The notes under the pieces are model-generated. The model saw only the letters and a program-made list of their open reading frames with translations. It was not told the DNA's origin and made no database searches. Positions 24,668-36,497 of a DNA stretch of 64,000 nucleotides are shown here, one piece after another. The DNA lies in assembly GCA_964036295.1 (NCBI GenBank), contig OZ038464.1, positions 26,330,508 to 26,394,507 of the forward strand, written 5' to 3'. Both the position numbers and the translations under genes were made by a program. The stretch's first letter is position 1. Each line of letters opens with the position of its first letter. This DNA is from Plumapathes pennacea. Taxonomy: Eukaryota; Cnidaria; Anthozoa; Antipatharia; Myriopathidae.

Positions 24668-27653
24668 CAAACAAACAAACAAACAAAAACCATACATCAG
24701 TCGACCGTATTTGTGTACCAGTTGTCGAAATAGAAAGGGTGTACATGTAGTCCAACCTGTATTGAACGGCCCTGTATTAGGCGGACACAGTTGTGCAAGC
24801 CTGAAAAATTTACCCCCAGTAAGATACTGTAAACTCTATTTGTGTTAGGTGGACGCCCAGTTTGAAGCGGACACTTCACAGTTCCCCAACGCCGTCCGCT
24901 TTGACTGCTGTAATTATATAGTAGACAGAATGTAAGGGGTAACTATGGCCTAACTTCATCATACTCTTTTATTGGCTAGTTAAATCACAACCTGAGGAAA
25001 TTAAGTTTGGGTTTATTTATTCTTTTTTTTTTTTTCAGAGTTAGAAGAAATAAGAACGGAGCTCCACGCGGTCCGCTGTCACAGCGCTAAACTTCGCGAA
25101 GAGATTTTCACGGTGAAAGGACAATTAGAGGGAGAACGAAGCAAAAAGGAAAAGACGAGGAAAGAACTTGAAGAATTGAAGAGCATGCATCAAGCACTGC
25201 TGAAACAATCCAAGGAGGAGAAGCAAGGTTATGAAACGAGGATTAAAGAGCTGAAGAGAAGTAGCGCGGCACTAAAATCGCAACTTGCCGAGGAAAAAGA
25301 CAAGAAAGATATGCACTTGTCGGAGGTTAAAAGATTGCAAGAACTGTGCGATAATATGGACAGAAATCTTAAAGAAAACGAGAAAGATATATATGAACTT
25401 AAGAAGTCCTGCAGAAGAAGTGCAGAAGAGAATGACCGATTAATGCAAGAACTTGAGCAGTTTTCGGTCAACAAGGAACAGTCTCTTGAAAGAAGAGAGA
25501 GCAGTGGAGGCAGAAAAAAGCATTCGAGAGAAGAATCAATCGCTAGCTTTATAGGAATAGAGCGAGAAATATTAAGACATTTCGAAGACTCCGATGAAGA
25601 CAAAGAAAACTTAGAATGCATCACAAAACTAGTGACCAAAGAATCAAACAAATATGAACATGACATTGTGGAAAATCGGAATGGAACTGCATTAGACCCA
25701 AAAGTGGACGAGTTGGTTTCCAGGACACTGAAGGAGAAAGATGACGCGGTCAGGAAATGCAGAGAGCTGGAAACGCTGCTGCACAATGCGCAGGTGCGTG
25801 AGCTGGAGATGAAACGCAGGAGCCTGCGCGACAGGGCAACCTCGTTTGGAGACGCTCCACCGGATATGAACAGCCAGAGTGACGGTGGGTAAAATATTAA
25901 CATAAATAGAAAGAATATTCGTTTTTTTTTCTACATAGTCTCATTGGCAATACAAAAAGTGCAAGAGAATTGAAACATAAACCACTGACTACGTTTTCTA
26001 TTCAGATGCTATCGAGCATTCGGAGTGCACCAAGTGTGAAGAAACAGAGGAGATGTGTGCGAGTTTAGCAGCAGAGAAAGACAAACTGGAACATCTTCAG
26101 AAGAAACTGGAAGAGAAATTAGGGCAAGCAACCAAAAGAACAACAGAACTGAAAGAGAAACATCGCCGGGAAAAGGAAAACCTTGAGTTGGACATGGAAA
26201 ACTTAAGGGGAGACGCAGAGAGAACTGCGAGAGATCATGCAAACGAGATCAGAAATGTGCGGGAGGAGATGACAGAACAGCACTTAAGGGACGTCAAAAA
26301 CATCCAGGACCAGAAAATCGAGCTGAGCGAACAGATTGAGAGAAACAGCATCGAGAGGAACCTGCTAAGGGCTGACATAGAGAAAGAGAGAGCCAAAATG
26401 AAGAAACAATATTCCGAGCTTGAAGCGTCCAAGAAGAAGCTGAGTTTTGAGAAGAAACAGCTGAAAAACAAACTAGACCTGGAAGTGAAGGCGAGGAAAA
26501 AGGAGGCCAGCGAGGTTGCGGCAGCCTTTAAGGACAGTGAGAGGGAACAAAGAATGCTGATGGATGAGGCCGCGAGGTTACGACAGAGCCTTACAGTCGA
26601 GCAGGAGGCCATCAATCTACTGAAGGAGGAGATCTTGATATGGAAGACCCTGCCTGGAAGTAAGTGAACATAAGCGACTTTACCTCTGATAGTAACAAAA
26701 ACAAACAATACTATACAGTATTCTAAAGCAAACTGTACCCGCACTATCCGACGGCAGTGACGCTCGAAACGTCAGTTTAAAACTTTTTTAACGGTATTTA
26801 GCTATCCCACATAACTTTTAGAGGATTAATCACACGCTTTATATCCACACAGACGCAGTGCAAAACTAGTTCCCATAAGTATTAGGATTCCCTCGCTATA
26901 ATAGACACAAAAGCCTGGTTTTCAAGAGCGACGCTAGCACATAGTTCCTATTTCACAGCGAAAACAGGCTCAACGCAAAATTGTCCAAAATTTTGGCTTT
27001 CTCTGTGCTTGCGTCTCTCGGTTCCACAAACGCTTATAATCTCTTCTGCTTGCCTCGCTCGTGAAAATAGACAACTAACCAATACAAATATTTGTTACAC
27101 CACAGGAGTATTTAACTTTAAAAAAGAATTTGACCGAAATGGTGTCATCTACGCCCTGGGCACCAACTTCGCCACAACAACTTGGCTAAACCCTGCTAGT
27201 GCCAGTGCAACTCCGTTCCGTATAACCGTGACCCGGTCCTCCCACGACCAAGGCCACGCCATGGATCTGCTGGAAATCCGCAAAGGAACTCTGAGTTGTA
27301 CTAAAGACGAAGAGCGATCCTGGTGGTGTGTAGACCTTGGGGAGGAATTTGCGCTCTTCCTCACGCACTACACGCTACGTCACGGGCGGGACAACGGCCT
27401 GTCAGTCATCCGTCACTGGCGTCTTGAGGGCTCGCTCGATGGGCGAACTTGGAAGACGCTGAAGAGGCATGACAATGATCGCGGGCTCAAGGGTACTTAT
27501 CCGTTTTATACGGGGACTTGGAGTATCGATGGAGAGATATCGGCGATGAGATATTTCAGGATACTCCAGACGGGGAAGAACTCGTCAGGGAGATACGGAC
27601 TCTATTTGTCCGGATTGGAACTATACGGAGTTTTACTTGAATTGAAAGACTGA
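24142..27653 (+). CDS. CARD gene A: CARD - coiled coil - HECTD1-like SUN/galactose-binding protein
   Basis: Four exons with GT-AG borders: 24142-24406, 25039-25884, 26006-26659, 27106-27653; 770 codons, stop TGA. Residues 1-88 are a CARD, a six-helix death fold, with the helix 4-5 signature MLEILPRRGPQAFKSF. Residues 89-588 are almost wholly charged heptads (coiled coil) interrupted by an acidic/serine linker (ESIASFIGIE..., EDSDEDKENLE). A conserved SECTKCEE motif opens exon 3. Residues 590-770 match the SUN-type beta-sandwich of the ubiquitin ligase HECTD1: FDRNGVIYALGTN, WWCVDLG, YTLRHGRDNG, LEGSLDGRTW, QTGKNSSG and YLSGLELYG. No signal peptide or membrane segment, so probably cytosolic. 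CARD plus coiled coil suggests a self-assembling scaffold like CARD9/CARD11. Function is not known. The exon chain is inferred by splice consensus and phase, not from transcripts. Confidence 0.85.
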
Positions 27654-30232
27654 ATTAGGTCCTGTAGGTAGCGAAACTCCAATTTCGAAAAATTCTGTAA
27701 GCTGACGTTTCGCGCTCTCCCTCGACACACTTGTTCTGTCAACGAGATAGCGCTCAAAACCTCAGCGTTGCAACATTACAAAACCAAATGTAACTACGAC
27801 TTCGAATGCGGACTGCGATTGCCATTAGTTCTGACGACAAGCTCGAAAGAGTGACGCTACAAAACCCGCCGTAACGGACAAAAACTTACGCAACACCACT
27901 ACATATCGATGCTTCTTGTGATGTACTTTTCTTGCGGTCTTTCGGACGTACTGATGAAGACAATATAAGCCATACCAGCAAAGTATATGTTTCAGAAGGC
28001 AGAGAAGTTTTCATGAAATTTATGTAGAATTTATGTAGAATTTTATAGTTACACAGTAATGTATGCTTTAGTAGAGGAGAAACAGCACCCCTTCCCTCCC
28101 CCTTTCAAACATGCTCTGTACACATACGTAATACGTATACACATTTGTTTTAATAACCAAAGTTGTCACGATGGTACACTTTTTTCCCCCATAAAGTGTG
28201 CTTCAGTCAATGTTTGCAGATTGCACTTGTTCTGATGCATGTGTGCCATCACAGTAGGGTCTGGTTCCTGTCTGTTTACAACCGCACAAATAAACCTCAC
28301 AAGACTTCTCAACTGTGAACCGTACAGGCTTCATGGTGGTACCAGACTTGTGACTGCCATCACAGAATGGCTAGCAGCAAGAAAGAAAAAGAGAGGAAGA
28401 GAAAATGAAAGAAAAATGTGTCAGATGAGGAAGCCCATAAATAAATGAGAAATAGACTCAACAAAAGACCGAACTTTTGACTGGCATGGGTATGGGGTTT
28501 ATTAGAGGTGCATAGAGCCGAGACATTAGGACGTAAAAATCAAAGAAAGGCCACACAAGAATATGATAAGAGAAGTGGAGGAGAAGACAAGAAGATAGTT
28601 AAAGAGAAGAATGAACGGAAAATACATAATCAGGAGAGACTGAAAGGGAGACAGTCAAAAGTCACAATATCAGCAGAAAATAGTGCACACAAGGGAAATA
28701 CCACTGGGTTGGGATCCAATGTCATCCACAGAAAGCATTTCCACAAGAAATATTTTTTGCAAAACTATCTTTTGCAAAAACTTAATCTATGTCAAGATGA
28801 TTATGGTACAGTAAATATAGACAACAGTCTTCCTGCTGTTTGCTTGTGAGAGTGTCCTTGTAAATGATAAGGTTGTGGAAGCCAGGAAAGCTCTCGGATG
28901 ATGCAGTGGAGAATCGAGATGAAACTGGGGAGGGGGGTACTCTTCTCAACTCTTCTCTGCCTGGGACTGAAAACCCTTACCCTATTTCAGGCCAATTTAT
29001 TCAATTTTCGACCATTTTTCAGACCAAAATATGCAATTTCTGACCTTATTTCAGACCAAATATTAAAATCTCCTTATCCTATTCTAGACTAAAATTGATA
29101 CCCTATTTCAGACTAAAATGTCAAAAATAATACCCTTTGGGGTGGCACATACCTATATGGCTTATATATGGGAGTAACCACCCACCCCACCCCCCCCCCC
29201 CCCCCCCCCCCAAAGAATGCAACATAGGATGGGGAATAAAATAATGGAGTTTTGCCTTAATTCATCTAAAGAGTGATTTATTACTTGTGGATTGGGTTAC
29301 AGTGAGGTATGGCAGAGGTAGTCAGTCAGCTGCTCATCTCGGTCTAATTCAGCTTTCAAGCAAGCACCTGAATGTGTGTGAGCCATGGTCAATAGATCGG
29401 TTTTCATTCTACATTCTAAAGCGACAGATGGCATATTTTCATCTACAACCCACACACACACACTGTACCTGCTTTTTACTTCTACCACATGAGCACCATG
29501 AATATCTCTTTCCTTCTATGAGCTCAACTTTATAGGGTTGCTTGGCTGCAATGATGCCAACATCACAGAAATTGCGAACCTTCAAACATAAAGAAAAGGA
29601 AAAGGACACAATGAAAACTCCTGCATGCATGCATGCAAAGAAACGACGGGAGCATATATATATAAACCACACCGTATTAAGCACAAAGCTACTATGTGGT
29701 TTTTCTGATTTCAACACACCTTGCTTGGAACAACACTGAAAGCATGAGCCTACCTTATTGATTTGTTGTTGACAAAGACATCTGCAGAGGACCCTTAGTC
29801 CACTGAACGCCATTTCGTTTCAGGACAGACAGGCGGCAGTGCAGGGAGTAGTGATGCGAAGACCCTGGGCACGAGCTAGACGCTGGCCAACTAGTGCGGG
29901 CACGGCAAAAATGACAGCCGATAGGGGACGTCACTCGAATGGGCTTCACCTGGCAGGCGCCCTAATTAAAGTGGAAAAACCAACAAGACTACTTGTGTGT
30001 GCAAGCCTTTTCTTCGTTGCTTTCAAAATCCTGACAAGTCTGAGAAACAAGGGTTTTGTATTGACAAGAGTACTCGAACGTGAGTAACCTGGCCTTGTAG
30101 CTTAGCAGCCTCGCCTTCGATTTCTAAAGCTTTCAGAAAGACATGGCTCGTTCAAAGTAGCAGACATTTGCAGCTCTACACCTTTCTCTTTTAGTCTTTT
30201 CCCTGTATATAGCGTGGATATCGAGGCTTGTG
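27654..30232. other. Intergenic between CARD gene A and COMMD3
   Basis: 27654-28635 is unique sequence without a recognised gene. From about 28636 to COMMD3 the sequence is duplicated at 58447-63256. 28970-29125 has degenerate repeats of a TTTCAGACCAAAAT(A/T)TGCAA unit. 29189-29211 is a poly-C run. Confidence 0.5.
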
Positions 30233-30975
30233 ATGGAGTTGAGTGCTGTTGTTACCGAGGGGCTGCAACTGTGCGGCGAATCGGCGCGGTTTGGTGACCG
30301 AAGTTACCGGAAGTTGGTACTGACGGCATTTGACGTCTTGTTGAAAAGGAAGAACGAGGATGCATTGACTGGTTAGTACTCATTATATACCGTCAAGTTT
30401 TTTTACGTGTAGAACCAGGTTTTCTAACCCCAGCACTCAGGCGTGCAGGTTTGCTATATTTGTCCAGTGCCTGTGTCACAACCCTTGATTCAATATATTA
30501 TTACCCTGGCTCAAATCAACCTCACCTGAAACTGTAGCAGGATTAGCACAATTTTATTATCTGTGGAGTGTCAGAGGAGATGCATATTGGTACGAGTTGT
30601 AACAGTTCTACTGTCTGAACCGTCTTACAGGTTCCTCTCTTATATTTCCACAGATGATGAAGACCTTACCAGTGTTGATAATGCAGTCCTGAAACAAGCA
30701 TATGCAGCAATGGTCACCCTTATTCTTGAAGCTGTCAAAACTAATAGTGATGCTAATGATATCAGGTAAAAGAATTTTCTATAACATGCATAAGTTACTT
30801 TTACATTGTATCTTAATTTTTTATTCCTATCATATCCCTTCATCTTTTTCCCATGAGATTAGATTAAATAGATTTTATACTTTACATTGTATTTTTAATT
30901 TTTCAATCCTATCACTACTACTTAGAGTGTCCCCAATTAGCTACATTAAGCTAAATACATTGACACTTGAATAAA

Positions 30976-31041
<66 letters not shown>

Positions 31042-31250
31042 TTAGCAGATTATAAAATATCCCATAAATCCACATATAAGTGCCTGAGGCACTTCTATGA
31101 AATATATTTCGAAGGGGAGTGCTGATTAAATCTTTCCCAAATCATGACCAAATGGTCATTTGTTTTTGCAATGCATAACATTTTCCATAACAACAACATA
31201 ACAAGCCATTCGTAAAGTTCTAGTAGTGACTAAAGTAATATAAGCCACTG
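28636..31250. repeat. Segmental duplication, copy 1 (COMMD3 5' region)
   Basis: The sequence from GAAAGGGAGACAGTCAAAAG (28650) through COMMD3 exons 1-2 and into intron 2 reappears at 58447-64000 with small substitutions and indels. The second copy carries extra insertions at 59269-59591 and about 60485-63067. This copy carries a LINE-like insertion at about 30803-31042. The intact COMMD3 reading frame shows this is the conserved copy. Confidence 0.85.
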
Positions 31251-32515
31251 AAAAATGTTTAAATTGATGTGAACTAGTACATAAAGTCAGTATCTATAGC
31301 AGATCATGCATCTTTTGTAAATAATATTCTTTGACTTTCACAGCTCTTTACTTGAAGACTGCAAGTGGACAGCTGATAGAATGGAAAGCTTTAACAAGAT
31401 CTATGTGGTAAGTACTCCTATAACAATAGCATTGTGTAGAATTAGAAGCTAACAACTCTATTTAAGTGCCACAGAGAACATACCGTAACTGAGGTCTTCT
31501 GACAGAATTAGTTTGACTCATGGTTTTGCTCTCTTGATTTTAGGAACAAAAACCAGAAGTTGAAGCTATGCTAAGCAGGTATATATTTTGTGTTTTTTAT
31601 TATGAGTCGGGTGAGATTGGGAAGAAATGTAAGAAGGAATGTTGGAGAAGAAATGTTTGACAAACTGTGAAGCTGAGGAAACCTAAAACTTGTCACCCTT
31701 TTGGCTGTTAACATTGTCATGTGTTTCAGAACTGGTAGTTCCCACCCCCATATTGTGGATGTGGACTGGAGGCTTGACTATTACATAAAGGTACTGTACT
31801 AAAAGTAATTATTGTACAGTAAATTACTTGTTTCAGCATACACTACAGTATAAGCCTGCTTTCTCAAACTCTCATGGGAAGTTTGAAATAGTTTGAGACA
31901 GAAAGGAATCGAGATAGCGGGGGTTTGGCTACAAACCGAATTTTCTAAAAACTAAGTTAATTTCTAGTGGAAATCAAATTTTGTTCAAGATATTGGGGAG
32001 TTCAAGATACTGGAGTTCTACTGTTAGTAGTTTTTACCACCTGCATGCTGCTGAAAGGGGTTGTGTTTTATTTTTAGAACAATCACATGGACAAAGTCAA
32101 CAAGCCTATGTATTTGATTACACTAAAGACTGAGGTAAGAGAGAAAATGGTGTAGCCACAGAGAGGTTGCCATTCTGTACAAGTCAGCTCATACCACATT
32201 TTTATTATTGTTTCACAAAACATTTTCACCATCTTATTTTCAGGAAAGCCTTTCACCCAGTGGTAAAGATATTCAGTTTTCCTGTTCCATGGAGCAACTT
32301 CAAGTAAGGACATGAATTAATGATATTATAACGAAACCCACACATTTCCTTCTTAAAAGGTTGAGAGAATCTTGTACTTTGAGCCTCACAGTGAGGTGAA
32401 CTATTGTGAGGTGAACTATTTCAGTTTAACAAAAGTTTTTGAAACTATCTTTCAGGATCTTGTGGGAAAACTCAAGGATGCCTGTAAAACTCTGGAAAAA
32501 ACAACTCATCTGTAG
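30233..32515 (+). CDS. COMMD3: COMMD3, COMM-domain protein (Commander complex subunit)
   Basis: Complete, eight exons: 30233-30371, 30654-30765, 31344-31407, 31544-31578, 31730-31790, 32078-32134, 32244-32303, 32456-32515 (TAG). All introns are GT-AG and the frame closes at 195 codons, the same length as human COMMD3. The N-terminal helical domain starts MELSAVVTEGLQLCGESARF. The C-terminal COMM domain reads SHPHIVDVDWRLDYYIK, then YLITLKTE, then FSCSMEQLQDLVGKLKDAC, which identify COMMD3 specifically. COMMD proteins form a heterodecameric ring in the Commander complex, which recycles membrane cargo from endosomes and has been linked to NF-kB control. Exons 1-2 are duplicated at 63257-63785 as a broken copy. 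Confidence 0.97.
30803..31042 (+). mobile_element. LINE/SINE-like 3' end with (TTA)n tail in COMMD3 intron 2
   Basis: The segment ends GACACTTGAATAAAGTTATT followed by about 20 ATT repeats, the usual look of a non-LTR retroelement 3' end with a microsatellite tail. The duplicated locus near 63816 lacks it: GTTACTTTTAGCAGATTAT is continuous there, and TTTTA flanks the insertion here. It was therefore gained after the duplication, or lost exactly from the other copy. Confidence 0.7.
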
Positions 32516-33088
32516 TAGTGGACGTGGTGCTGACATGGTCTTTAGAATAAATTAGTAATTCTTGTGCCTTTGAAACTGTGAGTTGCTTGAGCAGCTGCAC
32601 TTTCAAGAATGGTACACAACTGGAAAACTAGTGAAAATGAATAACGAATTCTACTCAGACAAGCAATTCTTGGTCGGTGCTGGAGGGAAACATCTTATTC
32701 TGCCCTGAATTAGTCTCCCTAGTTCGCCAATAAAGGGCAGTGACATTGATTTTACCACTAGTGTTTCTGGCCAGCTACCCTTCTTTTATCAAACACTTCA
32801 TACAGATTTTTAAACAGAAGATGCAAGAGTCATGAGAATAACTATGAAAAAAAAAATCAAACAGACACTTTGAGACCAACTGATCATCCCATTTATCTGT
32901 GCCCACTTAGTGAGAGTAAAAATCAAGTAACTTCATATCAATAAAAACATGTATTTCTACTAAATGGCAAGAGGCTGGACCTTACCATTGTTTTAGCTTA
33001 AACTAACTATAACTGCTTAGTATTAGTTACGGTTTTGAAATATGAGCCTCGTTCTCTACCTTTTGATCGACAGCGACTATAGCGTTTC

Positions 33089-33123
<35 letters not shown>

Positions 33124-33417
33124 TGAGTACGTCTGAGGACCAAGAATGAGCTAGCGACCCACACTGTTGTTGATCATACTCCAGTGACAAAGTGACTTGA
33201 GTACCGACTCCTTCACAGGCAGCCCATGCTCCGGGGGTCTGTCTGTCTGTCACAGCTCTGAGTACGATTTTTGCTGATATAGTTTAAAACATCTTTATAT
33301 TAGCTCTAAAACGGCTCCAGAGCGTTCGAAAGAGATCCAGGACACAATTACTAGACGTAAAAGCGTGATATTTTTCGTAATTTTATTTTATCGTAGATGT
33401 CCTGTGGAAGGACCAAA
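32516..33417. other. Intergenic downstream of COMMD3
   Basis: COMMD3 3' untranslated sequence probably begins here (AATAAATTAG at about 32547). A T run lies at about 33092-33122. The last bases before 33418 match the flank of the CARD copy at 41051. Confidence 0.4.
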
Positions 33418-33669
33418 ATGGAAAACTATAACCCACGGCAACGTGTCGTCAGAAAGAATTGGGTAAGATTGATCACGAAACTGCAGCCCGACAAGTTTCA
33501 AGACCAAGATGACGTGGATCTTGTCAAGGCACAAGAGACTGAGCAAGCTTGGGCCGAAAAACTGCTGGAACTCTGCCCAAGAAAGATGCGTATGAACACA
33601 ACGTATGAGTTTTTGCTGCTCTGGAAAAAACGCAACCACATTTGGTTAAACTGCTAAATGACGAACTTG
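33418..33669 (+). pseudogene. Broken CARD exon, copy 1
   Basis: Closely related to exon 1 of gene B (MENYNPRQRVVRKNWVRLIT versus MENHNPWRRIIKKHWVLLIT). Three lesions are seen against gene B: an internal deletion after LQPDKF (about eight residues missing), loss of one base in the LLEIL/LLELC region that shifts the frame, and a small insertion that brings a TGA into the original frame. The donor GATGAACTTG|GTAAT-like sequence remains (ACTTG|GTAATT). The ancestral phase 1 is still visible. The copy at 41051-41302 carries the same lesions. Confidence 0.8.
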
Positions 33670-33717
33670 GTAATTCTAGCGAACTATGCTAAATGAAACA
33701 GTTTTGTTAAACTTTGC

Positions 33718-34080
33718 ATGTTCGTGACAAAAAGAGTTCTTCAGTGTAAGCTTGTTCGCAAAATAAAAGGCGTGACGGAAGTGACTTTTGGTATTGATGA
33801 ATTAATGTTCGTCAGTCAGAATTGCGTACGACCAGGCCCAGAATGCATTGAGAAGCACCTCACAAAGGATCGGTCACGCGTGACCGACAGAAACAAAAGC
33901 GATTTGAACGAAGCAACATTGTTCTGCATTCACGAAAATGAATTTGAGAAGTGGAAAATTGGAAATAACAGTCTCGCGAATCTCGTCTTCAGAAGAGAAG
34001 GGAACACGGATAATCGTGGGAACGATCGAACAGTCAATTCCGACTCAAGAAAAGACGACATCATGTGGGCGACAGCGTCG
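33718..34080 (+). other. Block following broken CARD exon, also at 41340-42005
   Basis: The sequence is collinear with 41340-42005, apart from a MITE inserted there. An open frame runs through this copy (residues such as HENEFEKWKIGN) but the second copy shifts frame and I recognise no domain. It is best read as former intron or decayed coiled-coil exon of the CARD family. The similarity ends near 34055, after TCAATTCCGACTCAAG. Confidence 0.5.
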
Positions 34081-34820
34081 TAAACAGAATGACTCCGCAA
34101 AAAGAACAGCGCATGAATGCCAATCAAGAGCGACATGAACAGAACACCGCTTGAAAGGGAATTGATAACTTCAGGAGAAAAGCGCTTGCAACTACACCGT
34201 ATATATTCTGTCTTGTATCTTGTGACCCGATCTCTTCAAGAAAATATTAAAATCTGCATGTTGATCATTTCTCTCGAACCGGCTTCTAGCAGTCGCAACC
34301 TGGGGTTTTAAATGATTTAGTCAGATGCCTGTTTTTCTTTAAAGACCTAAAACTGTAACTGTCTATTCGAGAAATGATATAATCTGACACGCGGTTATTG
34401 CAACGAGAATCATTCACAAGCTCTTTGAAGTATGATTAGATTTGAAGCCCGTGTATAATTTGAAGTAAACCGTTCAAATTTTAATTTGATTCTGGGAAGA
34501 AATCACGCTGTTTTGAGCGGGTTCACATGGAAAACAACTCGATTCATTAAAATATGCATGTCTCAGAGTCCAGGTCATGCATTCCAGAGTAAAAAAGAAA
34601 AAGAAAGAAAGAAATCGCACAGAAAGCCTATTTCATGCACTGCCTATGAATTCAAAACTGGAAAATCAGTGTTCCTTTTTTTTCTCGTACTACGGCGGCC
34701 AACCAACTTCACAATTCAAGTACCAAATGTTTGAGAATGTGCCCTGCAGTTGGTATGTCAACCGTGAGAAATACCTATGCCTTTACGCAATCGATTTTTC
34801 TTTCAACTGGAAAGTATAAA

Positions 34821-35026
34821 GCCTGGTCCTCACTAGCGCATAAGCATAAGCATAAGCACAAGCATAAGCATAAGAATAAGAGAGCGACAGTGGCGACATA
34901 AGCATAAGCATAAGCATAAGGAACGGACGTGTTTGATCCTTATGTTTATGCTTATGTCGCCACTGTCGCTCTCTTATTCTTATGCTTATGCTCGTGCTTA
35001 TGCTTATGCGCTAGTGAGGACCAGGC
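34821..35026. mobile_element. Foldback of CATAAG repeats with GCCTGGTCCTCACTAGCGC ends
   Basis: The left end GCCTGGTCCTCACTAGCGC is the complement of the right end. Each arm is a run of GCATAA/GCATAAGCACAAGC hexamers plus a conserved AGAGAGCGACAGTGGCGACA block, giving a hairpin of about 206 bp. A diverged relative is at 48351-48530. Confidence 0.8.
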
Positions 35027-35029
35027 TTA

Positions 35030-36497
35030 ACACACACCATTTTTTTCTCCTTTCTTTGCGTGCAGCACTTGACTTTGAAGAAATGATTGCGTTAAAACTT
35101 CAGTAAACAAAGGCTGCTTTTGTTGAGCAGTATACCAATTAAAGTAATAGTCACCAGAGCGAGGGGGTATCTGCGATTATCAGTCGTATTTCTAGTAATT
35201 TAGTAAGTAGACCTCAAATATCACTTGCTTTGCCTTTAGTTTAAAAAAGACTTATTATCTCCCACTTCCGAAAAAGTACGTTTGCTTATTGTTAACTTTC
35301 GAGAAGTTTGCGGTGGTTGCCTAATGAAACCCGCAAAGTTCAATGTCAAGTTCCGCATGCATGTATTAGTTTTCGACTCGGACAGCGTTCCTTCGTGTCG
35401 ACCAAACCTTGGCTGCACCAGTTTAAGTTGGGTTTGGTTCTTGTGTAAAAGCGCGCCGCTGTAATAGTTTAGTTTCCAAATCCAAAGGCTCTTTGGTGTA
35501 TAGCCTGAGGAGATCAACTACAGCGGCTTCCGGAATGTGCGGTGGAATTTGCAATGCAGCAACAATGTAAACGTCAAACCCTCAGCTTTTTGATATCGCG
35601 CTGGTATGATCCCTGGCTGCCCCTTACCTGCTACCTCCCTCTGTTGCCCTGGCTTGTTGCACAACAAGAAACACGGCGAGGTAAGTAATAAACTGGCTGG
35701 CTGGTGAACACTGTTCGGAAATGGTCACTGTTTGGAATAGGATGCGTCTGAACTAACCATTGGTACTGGGTTTTTTTTTTTAGTGAACTGTTAACTGTGT
35801 CCTTCACGCGCTTGAGTTTCTCCACGTTTTCCGGTAGGTGATGGCCTGGCTTTTGTGGGTTTAGGGCAACTTTTTGCACATGATGGTTATATTTGTGTAT
35901 TGTCACGGTATCTGTTATGTATCCTCAATAAATTTCGCCCCGGAGCAATTACCTTGTTTAAAGTTCCCTGTTTACGTACCTGACGTTCAATGAGCTGAGT
36001 ACTGACAGAGCTTTTAGTTCAAGATAACCGGCGATCAGCGATCTCAATTTAAAGTCTCGATCTCGCATTGCTCATTTTCTAATTGAATATTAATGCAAGC
36101 TCGGGTACTAAGCGATAACCCAAATTTGATAGATAAATAGATTATCACTTAGTGTTGGTAACGAGCCAAGTTTACGCCGCAACGGCAAATACTTTCGTCC
36201 TGAAAAAATAAAGGCGTTCTGTGAGACCTCGTTCTATCTTCGGGACAATGGACTTTGATTTCAGTGGTGCCTTGAGCCTGTTACTTAAGTTTATTTAACA
36301 GGTTTTATATTTTCTGAACGTTTTCATTTTAATCTTCAAGTTTCCTCACGAGTCTTGTACGGGGATACGTATAAAGGAAAGGGACAAGTTACTTTAAACT
36401 TCCGTGTACGTTTGTTGTCTTGGATACGATGAATATTTTCTAAGGCCATTATAGTCGTGTTGCTGACGTGGTCATTTCTGTTTTATGAAGGGCTAAA
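35030..36497. other. Upstream region of CARD gene B, no gene recognised
   Basis: Unique sequence. A 40 bp stretch near 35160 (GGGTATCTGCGATTATC) is also present near 12150. No promoter element can be named. Confidence 0.4.

Noticed and set aside
25229-26744. Serine/leucine-rich frames on the minus strand opposite CARD gene A
   Set aside because: They are antisense shadows of the Lys/Glu-rich coiled-coil exons (TTC/CTT codons), with no splice or domain evidence.
21676-32515. A BMI1/PCGF gene expected between COMMD3 and SPAG6 from vertebrate synteny
   Set aside because: No RING finger or ubiquitin-like RAWUL signature is visible in any frame between these genes.
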